A stretch of DNA of 64,000 nt from an uncultured Veillonellaceae bacterium (GTDB lineage Bacteria > Bacillota > Negativicutes > Selenomonadales > Selenomonadaceae): contig OMWS01000001.1 of assembly GCA_900314825.1 (NCBI GenBank), forward strand, positions 1-64,000, written 5' to 3'. Below the pieces are notes generated by a model. The model saw nothing but the letters and a program-made list of their open reading frames with translations. It searched no databases and was not told the origin of the DNA. The position numbers were made by a program, and so were the translations under genes. The stretch's first letter is position 1; each line of letters starts with the position of its first letter. This document shows positions 1-7,493 of the stretch, in pieces.

Positions 1-38
1 TCGCGCTACGCGCGCCAGCTCTCCCAGAGGGAGAGCCT
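1..38. repeat. Right end of an intergenic palindromic repeat (truncated by window edge)
   Basis: A short palindrome (gctctcccagagggagagc, 18-36) follows a GC-rich arm. It closely resembles the right end of the repeat at 16605-16757 (gctcccccagagggggagcc) and the left end of the one at 17379. The remainder of this copy lies outside the window. Confidence 0.55.
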
Positions 39-137
39 GCTGTAAGCGTTACGAACGGCAGTCTTATGAAACCGTTCCAGTAAATGCAACAGCCCCTTCT
101 TGATGTTTGTGCGATTCCGCGCCTTGCGAAACCATGA

Positions 138-503
138 TTAAGATGTGCGGACGGCATTTTGTTCTGAGAGCAAATAGACGCAATACTGGTTCAGGCTGAT
201 GCCCTCGCGTTTTGCGTGTTCCGCGAGCTTCTTGTGCAGGCTTTTCGGCAGGCGGAGTTTGAATTGTCCCGAGTAATCTTCTGTGCGCGTTGGCTCGGGA
301 ATCGTGCATCCGTCTTCGATGGCGGCGGCCAGCCAATCCGCTTTTGCCTCGCGGATATTCGCAACGGCCTCTTCGACCGTCTCCCCGCAGGAGAGGCAGC
401 CGGGCAGTTCGGGGATTGATACGGTATACCCGCCTTCTATGGCATCTTCGCACAGCTCGACACGGTACGGAAGACGCAGATAATACGCCAGATCCTTCGT
501 CAT
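138..503 (-). CDS. hicB: HicB-family antitoxin, orphan
   Basis: A 121-residue protein with the HicB layout. The N-terminal RNase-H-like fold (about residues 8-60) carries the hallmark GGYTVSIPELPGCLSCGET. The C-terminal ribbon-helix-helix (about 80-118) has LRLPKSLHKKLAEHAKREG and SLNQYCVYLL. HicB proteins neutralise the HicA mRNA interferase and repress their own operon. The start at 503 is chosen because the conserved fold begins there; the open frame extends upstream to 602 but that part reads as non-conserved. A normal HicA gene (about 60-80 codons) should precede it, but only a 30-codon open frame is present, overlapping this start by 4 bases. It may be a solitary antitoxin or a decayed module. 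Family call is confident; partner status is inferred. Confidence 0.85.
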   Translation of the reverse strand: MTKDLAYYLRLPYRVELCEDAIEGGYTVSIPELPGCLSCGETVEEAVANIREAKADWLAAAIEDGCTIPEPTRTEDYSGQFKLRLPKSLHKKLAEHAKREGISLNQYCVYLLSEQNAVRTS

Positions 504-592
504 GTCAATCCACCTTCTTCTTCCACCATATCCCGCACCATTTCGACGTAATCGATTTTGATGCGCCCGTGTACGGGAATCGTGATCGGCAT
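500..592 (-). pseudogene. Possible HicA toxin remnant (30 codons)
   Basis: A 30-codon frame whose TGA overlaps the hicB ATG, the usual toxin-antitoxin coupling. Its only recognisable motif is TIPVHG near the N-terminus, which resembles the beta-strand near the end of HicA proteins. The catalytic histidine and double-stranded-RNA-binding fold are missing, and a stop codon lies just upstream in the same frame. Read as the degenerate 3' end of hicA; it could equally be a chance frame. Confidence 0.35.
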
Positions 593-623
593 GCGACCTC
601 ATTGTAAGCTCGATTTTGCGAGA

Positions 624-652
624 TTGATAAAGTTTCTAGGATGGTATAAACT
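624..652 (+). promoter_or_regulatory. Possible promoter for the DUF488 gene
   Basis: TTGATA (624-629) and TAAACT (647-652) are separated by 17 bases; an overlapping TATAAA at 645 would give 15. Both hexamers are imperfect. It is the best candidate between hicB, which runs the other way, and the gene starting near 780. Confidence 0.3.
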
Positions 653-779
653 ATAGTTCGTCAAAACGCGCACGGACAAATTCACGGAGGTGTATGCGCA
701 TGGTGACAATTGAAGATGGAATATTGCCGCGACCTAGCAGAGGACGAAACCGCTTGTGAATGAAAGAAGCGAATGTACC

Positions 780-1154
780 ATGGGAACACTGAAAACAAAA
801 CGCATCTATGAACCGGCAGAAGAAGAGGACGGCAAACGCATTCTCGTCGACCGCCTCTGGCCAAGAGGCATGAAAAAAGATCGCGCCAACCTCGCAGTCT
901 GGGCGAAAGAGGTCACGCCGTCCGCCGAGCTCCGCAAGCTCTACCACACGGGCGGCCTCCCGTTCGAAGGCTTCGCCGCCGCGTACCTCGAAGAACTCGA
1001 GGCGAACGATGATGCGAAAGCGTTCGTCCAGAAGTTGCACGAAGAACTCAAAGAGAACGATGTCACGCTTGTCTACGCGACGAAGAACATCGAGCAAAAT
1101 CACGTGCAGGTGCTCGTGCGGTGGCTGAAGCATCATTTAAAAGAAATTTCGTAA
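780..1154 (+). CDS. DUF488 family protein
   Basis: A 124-residue protein matching the DUF488 family: KRIYEPAEEEDGKRILVDRLWPRG near the N-terminus (shown here only as its core, RILVDRLWPRG), then WAKEVTPSAELRKLYH and, near the end, TLVYATKN. These are the conserved landmarks of the family, which has no established biochemical role. The start at 780 is chosen because similarity begins at MGTLKTKRIY; an upstream GTG at 756 in the same frame adds eight unconserved residues. It stands alone between hicB and a clear terminator at 1172-1204, so it is probably monocistronic. Confidence 0.8.
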   Translation: MGTLKTKRIYEPAEEEDGKRILVDRLWPRGMKKDRANLAVWAKEVTPSAELRKLYHTGGLPFEGFAAAYLEELEANDDAKAFVQKLHEELKENDVTLVYATKNIEQNHVQVLVRWLKHHLKEIS

Positions 1155-1171
1155 AGCAGGAAAAACCATGT

Positions 1172-1204
1172 CCCGTGTAGAAACTGTCTACACGGGATTT
1201 TTTG
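1172..1204 (+). terminator. Rho-independent terminator after the DUF488 gene
   Basis: A 10-bp perfect stem (cccgtgtaga / tctacacggg) with a 5-base loop is followed by attttttt. It ends 22 bases before the next start, so the following gene needs its own promoter or read-through. Confidence 0.85.
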
Positions 1205-1225
1205 AGTGGAAGCGTGGTGAACTGC

Positions 1226-2764
1226 ATGAAGATGCCGGAGGGCGAGTCGAAGCGGATCGAGTACAAGGTGGCGGTGCCGGAGAGCAGCGAGAAATACATG
1301 AAGACGGTCGTCGCGTTTGCGAATACGCAGGGCGGGCGGATTGTGTTTGGTGTCGATGACAAAACGCTCGAGGTCGTCGGCATGGACGAGGAAACGATTT
1401 TTCAGACGATGGACGCGCTCACGAATGCGATTTCGGACAGTTGCGAGCCGCGTATCGTGCCGAATGTCACAATGCAATCGGTCGGCGGCAAGACGCTCAT
1501 CGTCGTGGAGATTTTGCCAGGCATGATGCGGCCGTATTACATCCGCTCGAAAGGCATGGTGAACGGTACGTTCACACGCGTCGCGGGGACATCGCGGCTC
1601 GTCTCACGCGAAATGCTGAAAGAACTCATTCTCGAAGGGCAGAACCGCTTCTTTGATTCTGAACCGTGCGAAGGACTGAACGTTACAGACGACGACATCG
1701 CAAATCTTTGTGCGTCGCTCAAAGAGACGGCGGTGCGCAATACCGTCGAAGAAAAAGACAAGCTCGCCGTCAAAGATGTCACGCCGAACGTCCTGCGTTC
1801 GTGGGGCGTGCTCACGGAGCGCGAGGGAAAAATCGTGCCGACGCATGCGTTTGCACTTCTCACGGGGCGGATGCGGTTCCAGCCGGTGACTCAATGCGGG
1901 ATTTTCAAGGGCACGACACGCGGATATTTTGTCGATCGCCGCGAGTTTGATGGCCCGATCCAAGACCAGATGGAAGCGGCGTACCAATATGTGCGCGAGA
2001 AAATCAATCGCGGCATGCGTCTCGTGGGGGTCTACCGGCAAGATGTCTATGAACTCCCGATCGCCAGCGTCCGCGAGCTCATCGCGAATGCGGTCGTGCA
2101 TCGCTCGTATCTGGAGGCGGGCAACATCCAGGTCGCGTTGTTCGATGACCGCTTGGAAGTGACCTCGCCGGGCGGCCTCATGACAGGCGTGACGATCGAG
2201 CAGATGAAAGAAGGATACTCGAAGCCGCGCAACCGCGCGCTTGCGAATGCGTTTGCTTATATGAATCTGATTGAAAAATGGGGCAGCGGCATTCCGAACA
2301 TGATTCGGGATTGCAAGGCGTATGGATTGCCGGATGTTGAGTTCAAAGATTTTGAGAGTGCCATCCGCATCAATATGTATCGGAAGACCACCCAAGATAC
2401 TACCCAATTAACTAACCAGTTAGAAAAAACTATCCTATCGAACCAGTCTGATAGGGTAAATGCGAACTTGGATGCGAATATGGATTCCAACCTCTCAAAA
2501 AATGAGATGTTGGATGCGAACACGGATTCCAACCTCTCAAAAAATGAGATGTTGGAGAAATTGAGCGCGAAGTTGAACTCGAAGGAGCAAGTTGTATTAA
2601 AGACATTGGAAAAAGAACCAACCTTGACACAAACAGCCCTTTCCGAGCGTACAAATATTTCTCTTGGGACAATTCGTCGTATTTTGCCTGACCTTCAAAA
2701 GAAGGGGATTCTGAGAAGAAAAGATGGGCGCAGGTTTGGATATTGGGAAATTGTGATAAATTGA
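1226..2764 (+). CDS. AlbA-type ATP-binding regulator with C-terminal winged helix
   Basis: A 512-residue protein. The N-terminal Schlafen AlbA_2 domain (about 5-130) has ESKRIEYK and FANTQGGRIVFGVDD. A middle GHKL-type ATP-binding domain (about 260-390) has the N-box-like ELIANAVVHRSY and EKWGSGIPNMI. A C-terminal winged helix (about 455-505) includes TQTALSERTNISLGTIRRIL. The family is often labelled RecG-like or transcriptional regulator; the target is unknown. Between the ATPase and the winged helix lies a 14-residue in-frame duplication (units beginning DANMDSNLSKNEML and DANTDSNLSKNEML). ATG 1226 is preferred over a TTG at 1202 that falls inside the upstream terminator. The gene end lies only 29 bases before the flavin-reductase gene. 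Confidence 0.8.
   Translation: MKMPEGESKRIEYKVAVPESSEKYMKTVVAFANTQGGRIVFGVDDKTLEVVGMDEETIFQTMDALTNAISDSCEPRIVPNVTMQSVGGKTLIVVEILPGMMRPYYIRSKGMVNGTFTRVAGTSRLVSREMLKELILEGQNRFFDSEPCEGLNVTDDDIANLCASLKETAVRNTVEEKDKLAVKDVTPNVLRSWGVLTEREGKIVPTHAFALLTGRMRFQPVTQCGIFKGTTRGYFVDRREFDGPIQDQMEAAYQYVREKINRGMRLVGVYRQDVYELPIASVRELIANAVVHRSYLEAGNIQVALFDDRLEVTSPGGLMTGVTIEQMKEGYSKPRNRALANAFAYMNLIEKWGSGIPNMIRDCKAYGLPDVEFKDFESAIRINMYRKTTQDTTQLTNQLEKTILSNQSDRVNANLDANMDSNLSKNEMLDANTDSNLSKNEMLEKLSAKLNSKEQVVLKTLEKEPTLTQTALSERTNISLGTIRRILPDLQKKGILRRKDGRRFGYWEIVIN
2468..2551 (+). repeat. In-frame tandem duplication, 42-bp units
   Basis: Two nearly identical 42-bp units lie head to tail; the shared core attccaacctctcaaaaaat appears in both. 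They encode almost the same 14 residues twice in the linker of the AlbA-type protein, so the reading frame is kept. The units differ mainly at one codon (atg versus acg), which indicates a recent duplication. Confidence 0.85.
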
Positions 2765-2793
2765 AAATGCTTGATAGAACAGGAGTATGCAAC

Positions 2794-3312
2794 ATGAAAG
2801 AACAAATCGACGTACTGGCAAATGCCAAAGAAATCCTCGAGTCCGTGAAGACGGGCGTGCTGCTTGTAACGAAGGATGGCGAGAAGGTCAATGCGATGAC
2901 GATTTCTTGGGGCGCGCTTGGGATTGACTGGCGGCATCCGACGTTTACGACGTATGTGCGCGAGAGCCGGTTCACGAAAGGGCTGCTCGATAAGACGGGG
3001 GTGTTCAACATCGCGATCGGTGCGGGCGAGCAGGCGAAGAAAGTGCTCGGCGTCTGCGGGTCGAAGAGCGGGCGCGACATGGACAAGGTGAAAGAGTGTG
3101 GTTTGACACTTGTTGAACCAGAAGTGAATGATGTGCCGGCCATCCAGGAGTTCCCGTTGACGCTCGAATGCAAGGTTGTTTTCAAGCAGCAGAAAGACCC
3201 GATGGCGATGACGAGGGAGAATCGCGAACAGTTCTATCCTGAGACGGACGGCAAGCGCGACAACCACATCATCTACGAGGGCGAGATCGTCGCGGCGTAT
3301 CGGGTGAAGTAA
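2794..3312 (+). CDS. Flavin reductase-like domain protein
   Basis: A 172-residue protein of the FMN-binding split-barrel, flavin-reductase-like type. TGVLLVTKDGEKVNAMTISW near the N-terminus is the typical barrel strand that contacts FMN, followed by RHPTFTTYVRESRFT and FNIAIG. Such proteins bind FMN and reduce flavins or act as flavoredoxins; the partner here is unknown. The start at 2794 has aggag nine bases upstream; a longer frame from 2743 overlaps the preceding gene and is not conserved. Its stop abuts the nfo start at 3313, so the two are probably co-transcribed. Confidence 0.85.
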   Translation: MKEQIDVLANAKEILESVKTGVLLVTKDGEKVNAMTISWGALGIDWRHPTFTTYVRESRFTKGLLDKTGVFNIAIGAGEQAKKVLGVCGSKSGRDMDKVKECGLTLVEPEVNDVPAIQEFPLTLECKVVFKQQKDPMAMTRENREQFYPETDGKRDNHIIYEGEIVAAYRVK

Positions 3313-4149
3313 ATGGGTGCTTTCTACATCGGTTGCCACTTGTCGTCGTCGAAAGGCTACGAAGCTATGGGCAAGGCGGCGCTTGATCTCGATGCGACGA
3401 CGTTCGCGTTCTTCACGCGGAATCCGCGCGGGGGCAAAGCGAAGGATATTGACACGGACGACGCTGCGAAGTTGCGCGACCTTATGAAGGCGCATGCCTT
3501 CGGCCCAATCGTCGCGCATGCGCCGTATACGATGAACGCCTGCGCGGCGAAAGAAAATCTGCGCACGTTTGCAGAATCCATGATGGCCGACGACCTCGTG
3601 CGCATGGAAAGCACACCGCATCAGCTTTATAATTTTCATCCCGGCAGCCATGTCGGGCAGGGCGCAGCGCAAGGCATCGAGTTCATTGCAGCGCAGCTCA
3701 ATCGCGTGCTGAAGCCGGAGCAGACGACGACGGTGCTCTTAGAGACGATGGCGGGCAAGGGCTCGGAGGTCGGACGGACGTTCGAAGAACTGCGCGCGAT
3801 TATCGACCATGTCGAGCTTGCAGACCATCTCGGCGTCTGCTTTGACACCTGTCATGTCTGGGATGCGGGCTATGACATCGTGCACGATCTTGACGGCGTG
3901 CTCACGCAGTTTGACAACGTGATCGGCCTCGACCGCCTGCGCGCCGTGCATCTCAATGACAGCCTGAACGTCTGCGGCGCGCACAAGGATCGCCATGCGA
4001 AGATCGGCGCGGGCGAGATCGGACTTGATGCGCTCGTGCGCGTCGTGAATCACGAAGCGCTGCGCGATCTTCCGTTCATCCTGGAGACGCCGAACGATGC
4101 GGCGGGCTATGCGAAGGAAATCGCGCTCTTGCGTGGAAAGAGGGAATAA
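3313..4149 (+). CDS. nfo: Deoxyribonuclease IV (endonuclease IV)
   Basis: A 278-residue TIM-barrel AP endonuclease of the Nfo/EndoIV family, which cuts 5' of abasic sites and removes 3' blocking groups in base excision repair. The metal-binding signatures are all present: FHPGSH near residue 112, [12 protein letters not shown] near 145, [13 protein letters not shown] near 180, AVHLND near 212, [14 protein letters not shown] near 225 and LETP near 258. Length matches the family (about 280). It follows the flavin-reductase gene with no gap and precedes an uncharacterised Sel1-like gene by three bases, so these three form one transcription unit. Confidence 0.95.
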   Translation: MGAFYIGCHLSSSKGYEAMGKAALDLDATTFAFFTRNPRGGKAKDIDTDDAAKLRDLMKAHAFGPIVAHAPYTMNACAAKENLRTFAESMMADDLVRMESTPHQLYNFHPGSHVGQGAAQGIEFIAAQLNRVLKPEQTTTVLLETMAGKGSEVGRTFEELRAIIDHVELADHLGVCFDTCHVWDAGYDIVHDLDGVLTQFDNVIGLDRLRAVHLNDSLNVCGAHKDRHAKIGAGEIGLDALVRVVNHEALRDLPFILETPNDAAGYAKEIALLRGKRE

Positions 4150-4152
4150 TCG

Positions 4153-5718
4153 ATGGCAGCTCGTGTTTTTACATCGGAACAGATGAAAAAAATCGCGCGT
4201 TATGAAGAGACATTCGGCTTTGAGGAAAAGAAGATCACGCTCGACCAATTGCGCACGCTGTTCGCGGACTATACGTTCCCCGAGCCGTACCAGATGACGC
4301 TCGAGGATTTGCAAGTGGCGCTCGATAACATCCAGCACAAGAATCCGACGGTTTACGATGCGATTTTCGCGTGGTGGTATCCGATTTACCATCTCGCGCC
4401 GTTCGGCATCCTCACGGCTTCGGGCTTTGACGAGCAGACGAAGAAGGAGCTCCCGAATCGCGTGCGCGGGCTCATCGTCGACGAGTGCGATGTCTTTTAC
4501 CGCGTCTGGACGCTCATCGGCGGTATGCCGCAGAAAGATTACCACACGGCCATCGCGCTCGAGGAAGACCTCGCCATCGCGATGGAGATCATCCGCTGGT
4601 ATCTCGAGGAAAAAGACAAGCCGGTGACGGAGCGCTCGTTCTCGTATTGGGACAAGCTCGGCTTTTTGAAAAAATATGAGCGCAAAGAATGGCTCGAAAC
4701 CGCAAATGACCGCGAGCTCGCCATCTGTCGGGCCTTCGCCGAAGAGCTCGCAGCGGACGGCAACGAGACGGCGCTCGCTCTAACGGCCGAAGGCTGCCGC
4801 AAGGGCAACCGTTTGTATGCCAAGGACGAGAACGTCGCCTATGGCTGCTACATGACGCTCTGGGAGACGACGCACAAGGCACAGTACGCGCGCGAGCTCG
4901 GCAAATTCGCGCGCGATGGCATCGGCATGGCAGAAGGGCAGCCGGACATTGATCTCGCCGTGAAATTCTTTACGGTTGGCACGATCTACGGTGATCACGA
5001 GAGCATGAACGAGCTCGCCGAGCTCTTTGCCGATGGCACGGGCACGCTCCAGAGCCGCGAGACAGCGCACGAGCTGCATCGCCGCATCTATGAGGACGAG
5101 CGCGCGAAATTCGTCGCGGGCGAAAAAGACACGCAGTTCATCTCTGCGGCCAACCAGATGAGCCGCGACTTCCAAGAGGGCGTCGGCGTTGAAGCGGACA
5201 ACAAGGAAGCGTACCGCTATCAGATCGAGTCGTATGCCGCGACGAAGGCGAAAGGCGGGCAGGACGCGCTGTTTTCCGCGCGCCGTGATATGCTTGCCGT
5301 GCAGAACAAACTGCCGGACGGCTATCGCCGTGACGGCCTCGACCGCAAGCATCCGGAGATGTTCCGTCTCTTCGCGTCGGGTGACGCGTATGCGGAGATC
5401 ACGGTCACGCCCGAACAGGACAAGGAAGGACGCTTCGTCATCAAGCTCGCGCGCAAGAGTCGCGACGGCGGCAAGCCGGCGCCGCTCCTCATCACGGAGC
5501 CGCGCTTCGGCACGAGCGTCTTGCAATCCGAGATGGTCATCGGCGGCCGCGTCGGGCAGACGGATCTCGTGGGGAAGGGCGCTGTCGCCTATGATTTCGT
5601 GAAGTGGACGAAAGGCATCGACACGCCGGACCGCCTCATTTTTTACCGCGTCGGCAAGGCAGTCGGCTGGATCGAGTTCGAGCGCTATCGCTTCCCGGCG
5701 CCGGGCAAAGAAATGTGA
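4153..5718 (+). CDS. Uncharacterised protein with Sel1/TPR-like helical repeats
   Basis: A 521-residue soluble protein without a signal peptide or membrane segment. The middle (about residues 190-370) has alternating helices rich in small residues, such as LALTAEGCRKGNRLYAKDE and FTVGTIYGDHESMNELAELF, typical of degenerate Sel1-like (TPR-related) repeats. The N-terminal 180 residues are acidic and aromatic-rich (WWYPIYHLAPFG, RVWTLIGG) with no family I recognise. The C-terminal 120 residues look like a beta-rich domain. Sel1 repeats usually mediate protein binding. Position directly after nfo suggests co-transcription but does not indicate a repair role. Function unknown. Confidence 0.75.
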   Translation: MAARVFTSEQMKKIARYEETFGFEEKKITLDQLRTLFADYTFPEPYQMTLEDLQVALDNIQHKNPTVYDAIFAWWYPIYHLAPFGILTASGFDEQTKKELPNRVRGLIVDECDVFYRVWTLIGGMPQKDYHTAIALEEDLAIAMEIIRWYLEEKDKPVTERSFSYWDKLGFLKKYERKEWLETANDRELAICRAFAEELAADGNETALALTAEGCRKGNRLYAKDENVAYGCYMTLWETTHKAQYARELGKFARDGIGMAEGQPDIDLAVKFFTVGTIYGDHESMNELAELFADGTGTLQSRETAHELHRRIYEDERAKFVAGEKDTQFISAANQMSRDFQEGVGVEADNKEAYRYQIESYAATKAKGGQDALFSARRDMLAVQNKLPDGYRRDGLDRKHPEMFRLFASGDAYAEITVTPEQDKEGRFVIKLARKSRDGGKPAPLLITEPRFGTSVLQSEMVIGGRVGQTDLVGKGAVAYDFVKWTKGIDTPDRLIFYRVGKAVGWIEFERYRFPAPGKEM

Positions 5719-5737
5719 CGAAATATTGCTGAAACGC

Positions 5738-5767
5738 TTGTCAAGTCCTTACTATTCATGATAAAAT
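5738..5767 (+). promoter_or_regulatory. Sigma-A promoter of the ArsB/NhaD-type transporter
   Basis: TTGTCA (5738-5743) and TAAAAT (5762-5767) with an 18-base spacer lie about 110 bases before the transporter start. The transcript would begin near 5774, just upstream of the hairpin leader. Confidence 0.7.
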
Positions 5768-5773
5768 AAGACA

Positions 5774-5835
5774 ACAAACAAAAGCGGGCACCTCAAGGCG
5801 GAGACTGGTCAACATCAGGCTCCGCTTTTTTAGAC
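5774..5835 (+). promoter_or_regulatory. Leader hairpin with terminator features before the transporter
   Basis: The segment ctccgctttttt (5820-5831) can pair with ggcggag (5797-5803) to form a terminator-like hairpin ending in a T-run. The overlapping ccgctttt can instead pair with aaaagcgg (5780-5787). It sits directly after the promoter and before the coding region, so it would stop transcription before the gene unless relieved. The two competing 5' arms are what a transcription attenuator needs. I do not recognise a known riboswitch class here. Confidence 0.5.
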
Positions 5836-5874
5836 GAGGCCGCTCAACACCAGCTGTAGGAGGCGTTTTTCATT

Positions 5875-7152
5875 ATGGAAGTCTTGGCCGGTATTGTCTT
5901 CATCCTCATGTACGTCGTCATCGTCTCGGAGAAAATCCACCGGACGGTCGCGGCCGTGCTCGGCGCGCTCGTCATGCTGTACGCGGGCGTCTTGAGCATG
6001 GACACGGCGCTGCATCACGTCGATTTCAACACGCTCGGCTTGCTCGTCGGCATGATGGTGCTCGTCGGCGTCACGAGCCACACGGGCCTCTTTGATTTCG
6101 TGGCTGTCTGGGCCGCGCAAAAGGCAAAGGCCGAGCCGCGCAAGATACTCATCTACCTCGGGCTCATCACGGCCGTGTTCTCGGGCTTCCTCGACAACGT
6201 GACGACGGTCCTCCTCATGGTGCCCGTGACATTCTCCATCACGCAGAAGCTCCGCATCTCGCCGATGCCGTTCCTCCTGACGCAGATCATCGCGTCGAAC
6301 ATCGGCGGCACGGCGACGCTCATCGGCGACCCGCCAAACATCATGATCGGCAGCGCGGCGCCGGAGCTCACGTTCATGGCCTTCATCGAAAACCTCGCGC
6401 CCATCGCGTTCTTCGACCTCTTCGTCGTCATCTTCATCATGGAGGCGTTGTATCGCAAACAGCTCCAGACGAAGCCGGAACTCCAGGCCGAGGTCATGGC
6501 CATGGATGCGGGGCAGTGCATCAAAGATCACCGCTTGCTCGTGAAATCGCTGTTCGTGCTTGCACTCACGGTGCTTGGATTCTTCACGCACTCGATGCTC
6601 GGGCTCGAGTCCGCGCTCATCGCGCTCGGCGGCGGCTTCCTGCTGCTGCTCCTCGCGGGCGGCAGCGCGCACCTCGTCGAGCATGCGATGAAGTCCGTCG
6701 AGTGGGCGACGATCTTCTTCTTCATCGGCCTTTTCATCGCCGTCGGCGGCCTCGTCGAGACTGGCATCATCCGCGATCTCGCGACGATGGCCATCGAGCT
6801 GACGGGCGGCGATGTCACGACGACGTCGCTCCTCGTGCTCTGGCTCTCGGCCATCGTTTCGTCCGTGCTCGACAATATCCCATTCGTCGCGACGATGATC
6901 CCGCTCATCCAGAACATGGGCGCCATGGGCGTCTCGAATCTCGACCCCGTCTGGTGGAGCCTCGCGCTCGGCGCCTGCCTCGGCGGCAACGGCACGCTCG
7001 TTGGCGCGTCGGCGAATCTCATCGTCGCTGGCCTCGCGGCCGAACGCGGCGTCAAGATCACGTTCATCCGCTACCTCTGGATCGGTTTCCCCATCATGCT
7101 GCTGACGATTCTGCTCTCGACCGTGTACGTGTACGTGCGCTATCTCATGTAA
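5875..7152 (+). CDS. ArsB/NhaD (SLC13/IT superfamily) membrane transporter
   Basis: A 425-residue polytopic inner-membrane protein with about eleven hydrophobic segments and a short cytoplasmic loop around residues 195-225. It shows the duplicated signature of the ArsB/NhaD (P-protein) group: FSGFLDNVTTVLLMVPVT plus NIGGTATLIGDPPN in the first half, and SSVLDNIPFVATMIPL plus GGNGTLVGASAN in the second. The family exports arsenite or exchanges Na+/H+ or organic anions; the substrate cannot be told from sequence. No ars regulator or reductase is nearby, so arsenite is not favoured. The start has aggagg ten bases upstream. Flanked by its own promoter/leader and a strong terminator: monocistronic. 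Confidence 0.85.
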   Translation: MEVLAGIVFILMYVVIVSEKIHRTVAAVLGALVMLYAGVLSMDTALHHVDFNTLGLLVGMMVLVGVTSHTGLFDFVAVWAAQKAKAEPRKILIYLGLITAVFSGFLDNVTTVLLMVPVTFSITQKLRISPMPFLLTQIIASNIGGTATLIGDPPNIMIGSAAPELTFMAFIENLAPIAFFDLFVVIFIMEALYRKQLQTKPELQAEVMAMDAGQCIKDHRLLVKSLFVLALTVLGFFTHSMLGLESALIALGGGFLLLLLAGGSAHLVEHAMKSVEWATIFFFIGLFIAVGGLVETGIIRDLATMAIELTGGDVTTTSLLVLWLSAIVSSVLDNIPFVATMIPLIQNMGAMGVSNLDPVWWSLALGACLGGNGTLVGASANLIVAGLAAERGVKITFIRYLWIGFPIMLLTILLSTVYVYVRYLM

Positions 7153-7158
7153 AAAATG

Positions 7159-7212
7159 AATCCCGTTCTCCTGATGACGTGGCCTCTGGCAGAGGAACGG
7201 GATTTTATTTTT
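7159..7212 (+). terminator. Terminator after the ArsB/NhaD-type gene
   Basis: A 10-bp perfect stem (aatcccgttc / gaacgggatt) encloses a 26-base loop and is followed by a T-rich run. It works on the + strand for the transporter. Confidence 0.85.
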
Positions 7213-7213
7213 C

Positions 7214-7395
7214 AGTCAAACAGATTGCTCATGGATGGTGGCGATACGTCCTCGCTGATCGACATCGAGCATGATGACCGTCGGATTTCCATCGATGGTG
7301 ACAGATAGCGCCTGGAGTTGTTTTGCTCACGACTTGATGTAGAACCATTCGCGTTCGGAATGCGACAAGAGCAGCGTTGAAAATCTACCACATAC
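7214..7395 (-). pseudogene. Remnant of a protein-coding gene (3' end only)
   Basis: On the minus strand the frame reads GRFSTLLLSHSEREWFYIKS, a stop, then AKQLQALSVTIDGNPTVI and MLDVDQRGRIATIHEQSV before a final stop. The amphipathic beta pattern and lack of low complexity look like real protein, but the in-frame TGA and the absence of an upstream body mark it as the decayed end of a gene. I do not recognise the family. It lies at the border of the AT-richer restriction-modification island. Confidence 0.45.
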
Positions 7396-7411
7396 GAAAA
7401 CGGATTTGGTC

Positions 7412-7440
7412 TTCGCAAGATGACGCGTTTTCTGTATAAT
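7412..7440 (+). promoter_or_regulatory. Promoter of the restriction-modification operon
   Basis: A perfect TATAAT (7435-7440) lies 17 bases after a weak TTCGCA (7412-7417), about 53 bases before the methyltransferase start. Confidence 0.6.
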
Positions 7441-7493
7441 AAAGGCAGGGCGTATGAGTTTTCGTACGAATGCATCATGAAGGGAGGACGAGC

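Noticed and set aside
5875-7152. Arsenite efflux pump ArsB proper
   Set aside because: The family match is to the wider ArsB/NhaD group; no arsR, arsC or arsenic-type operator is near.
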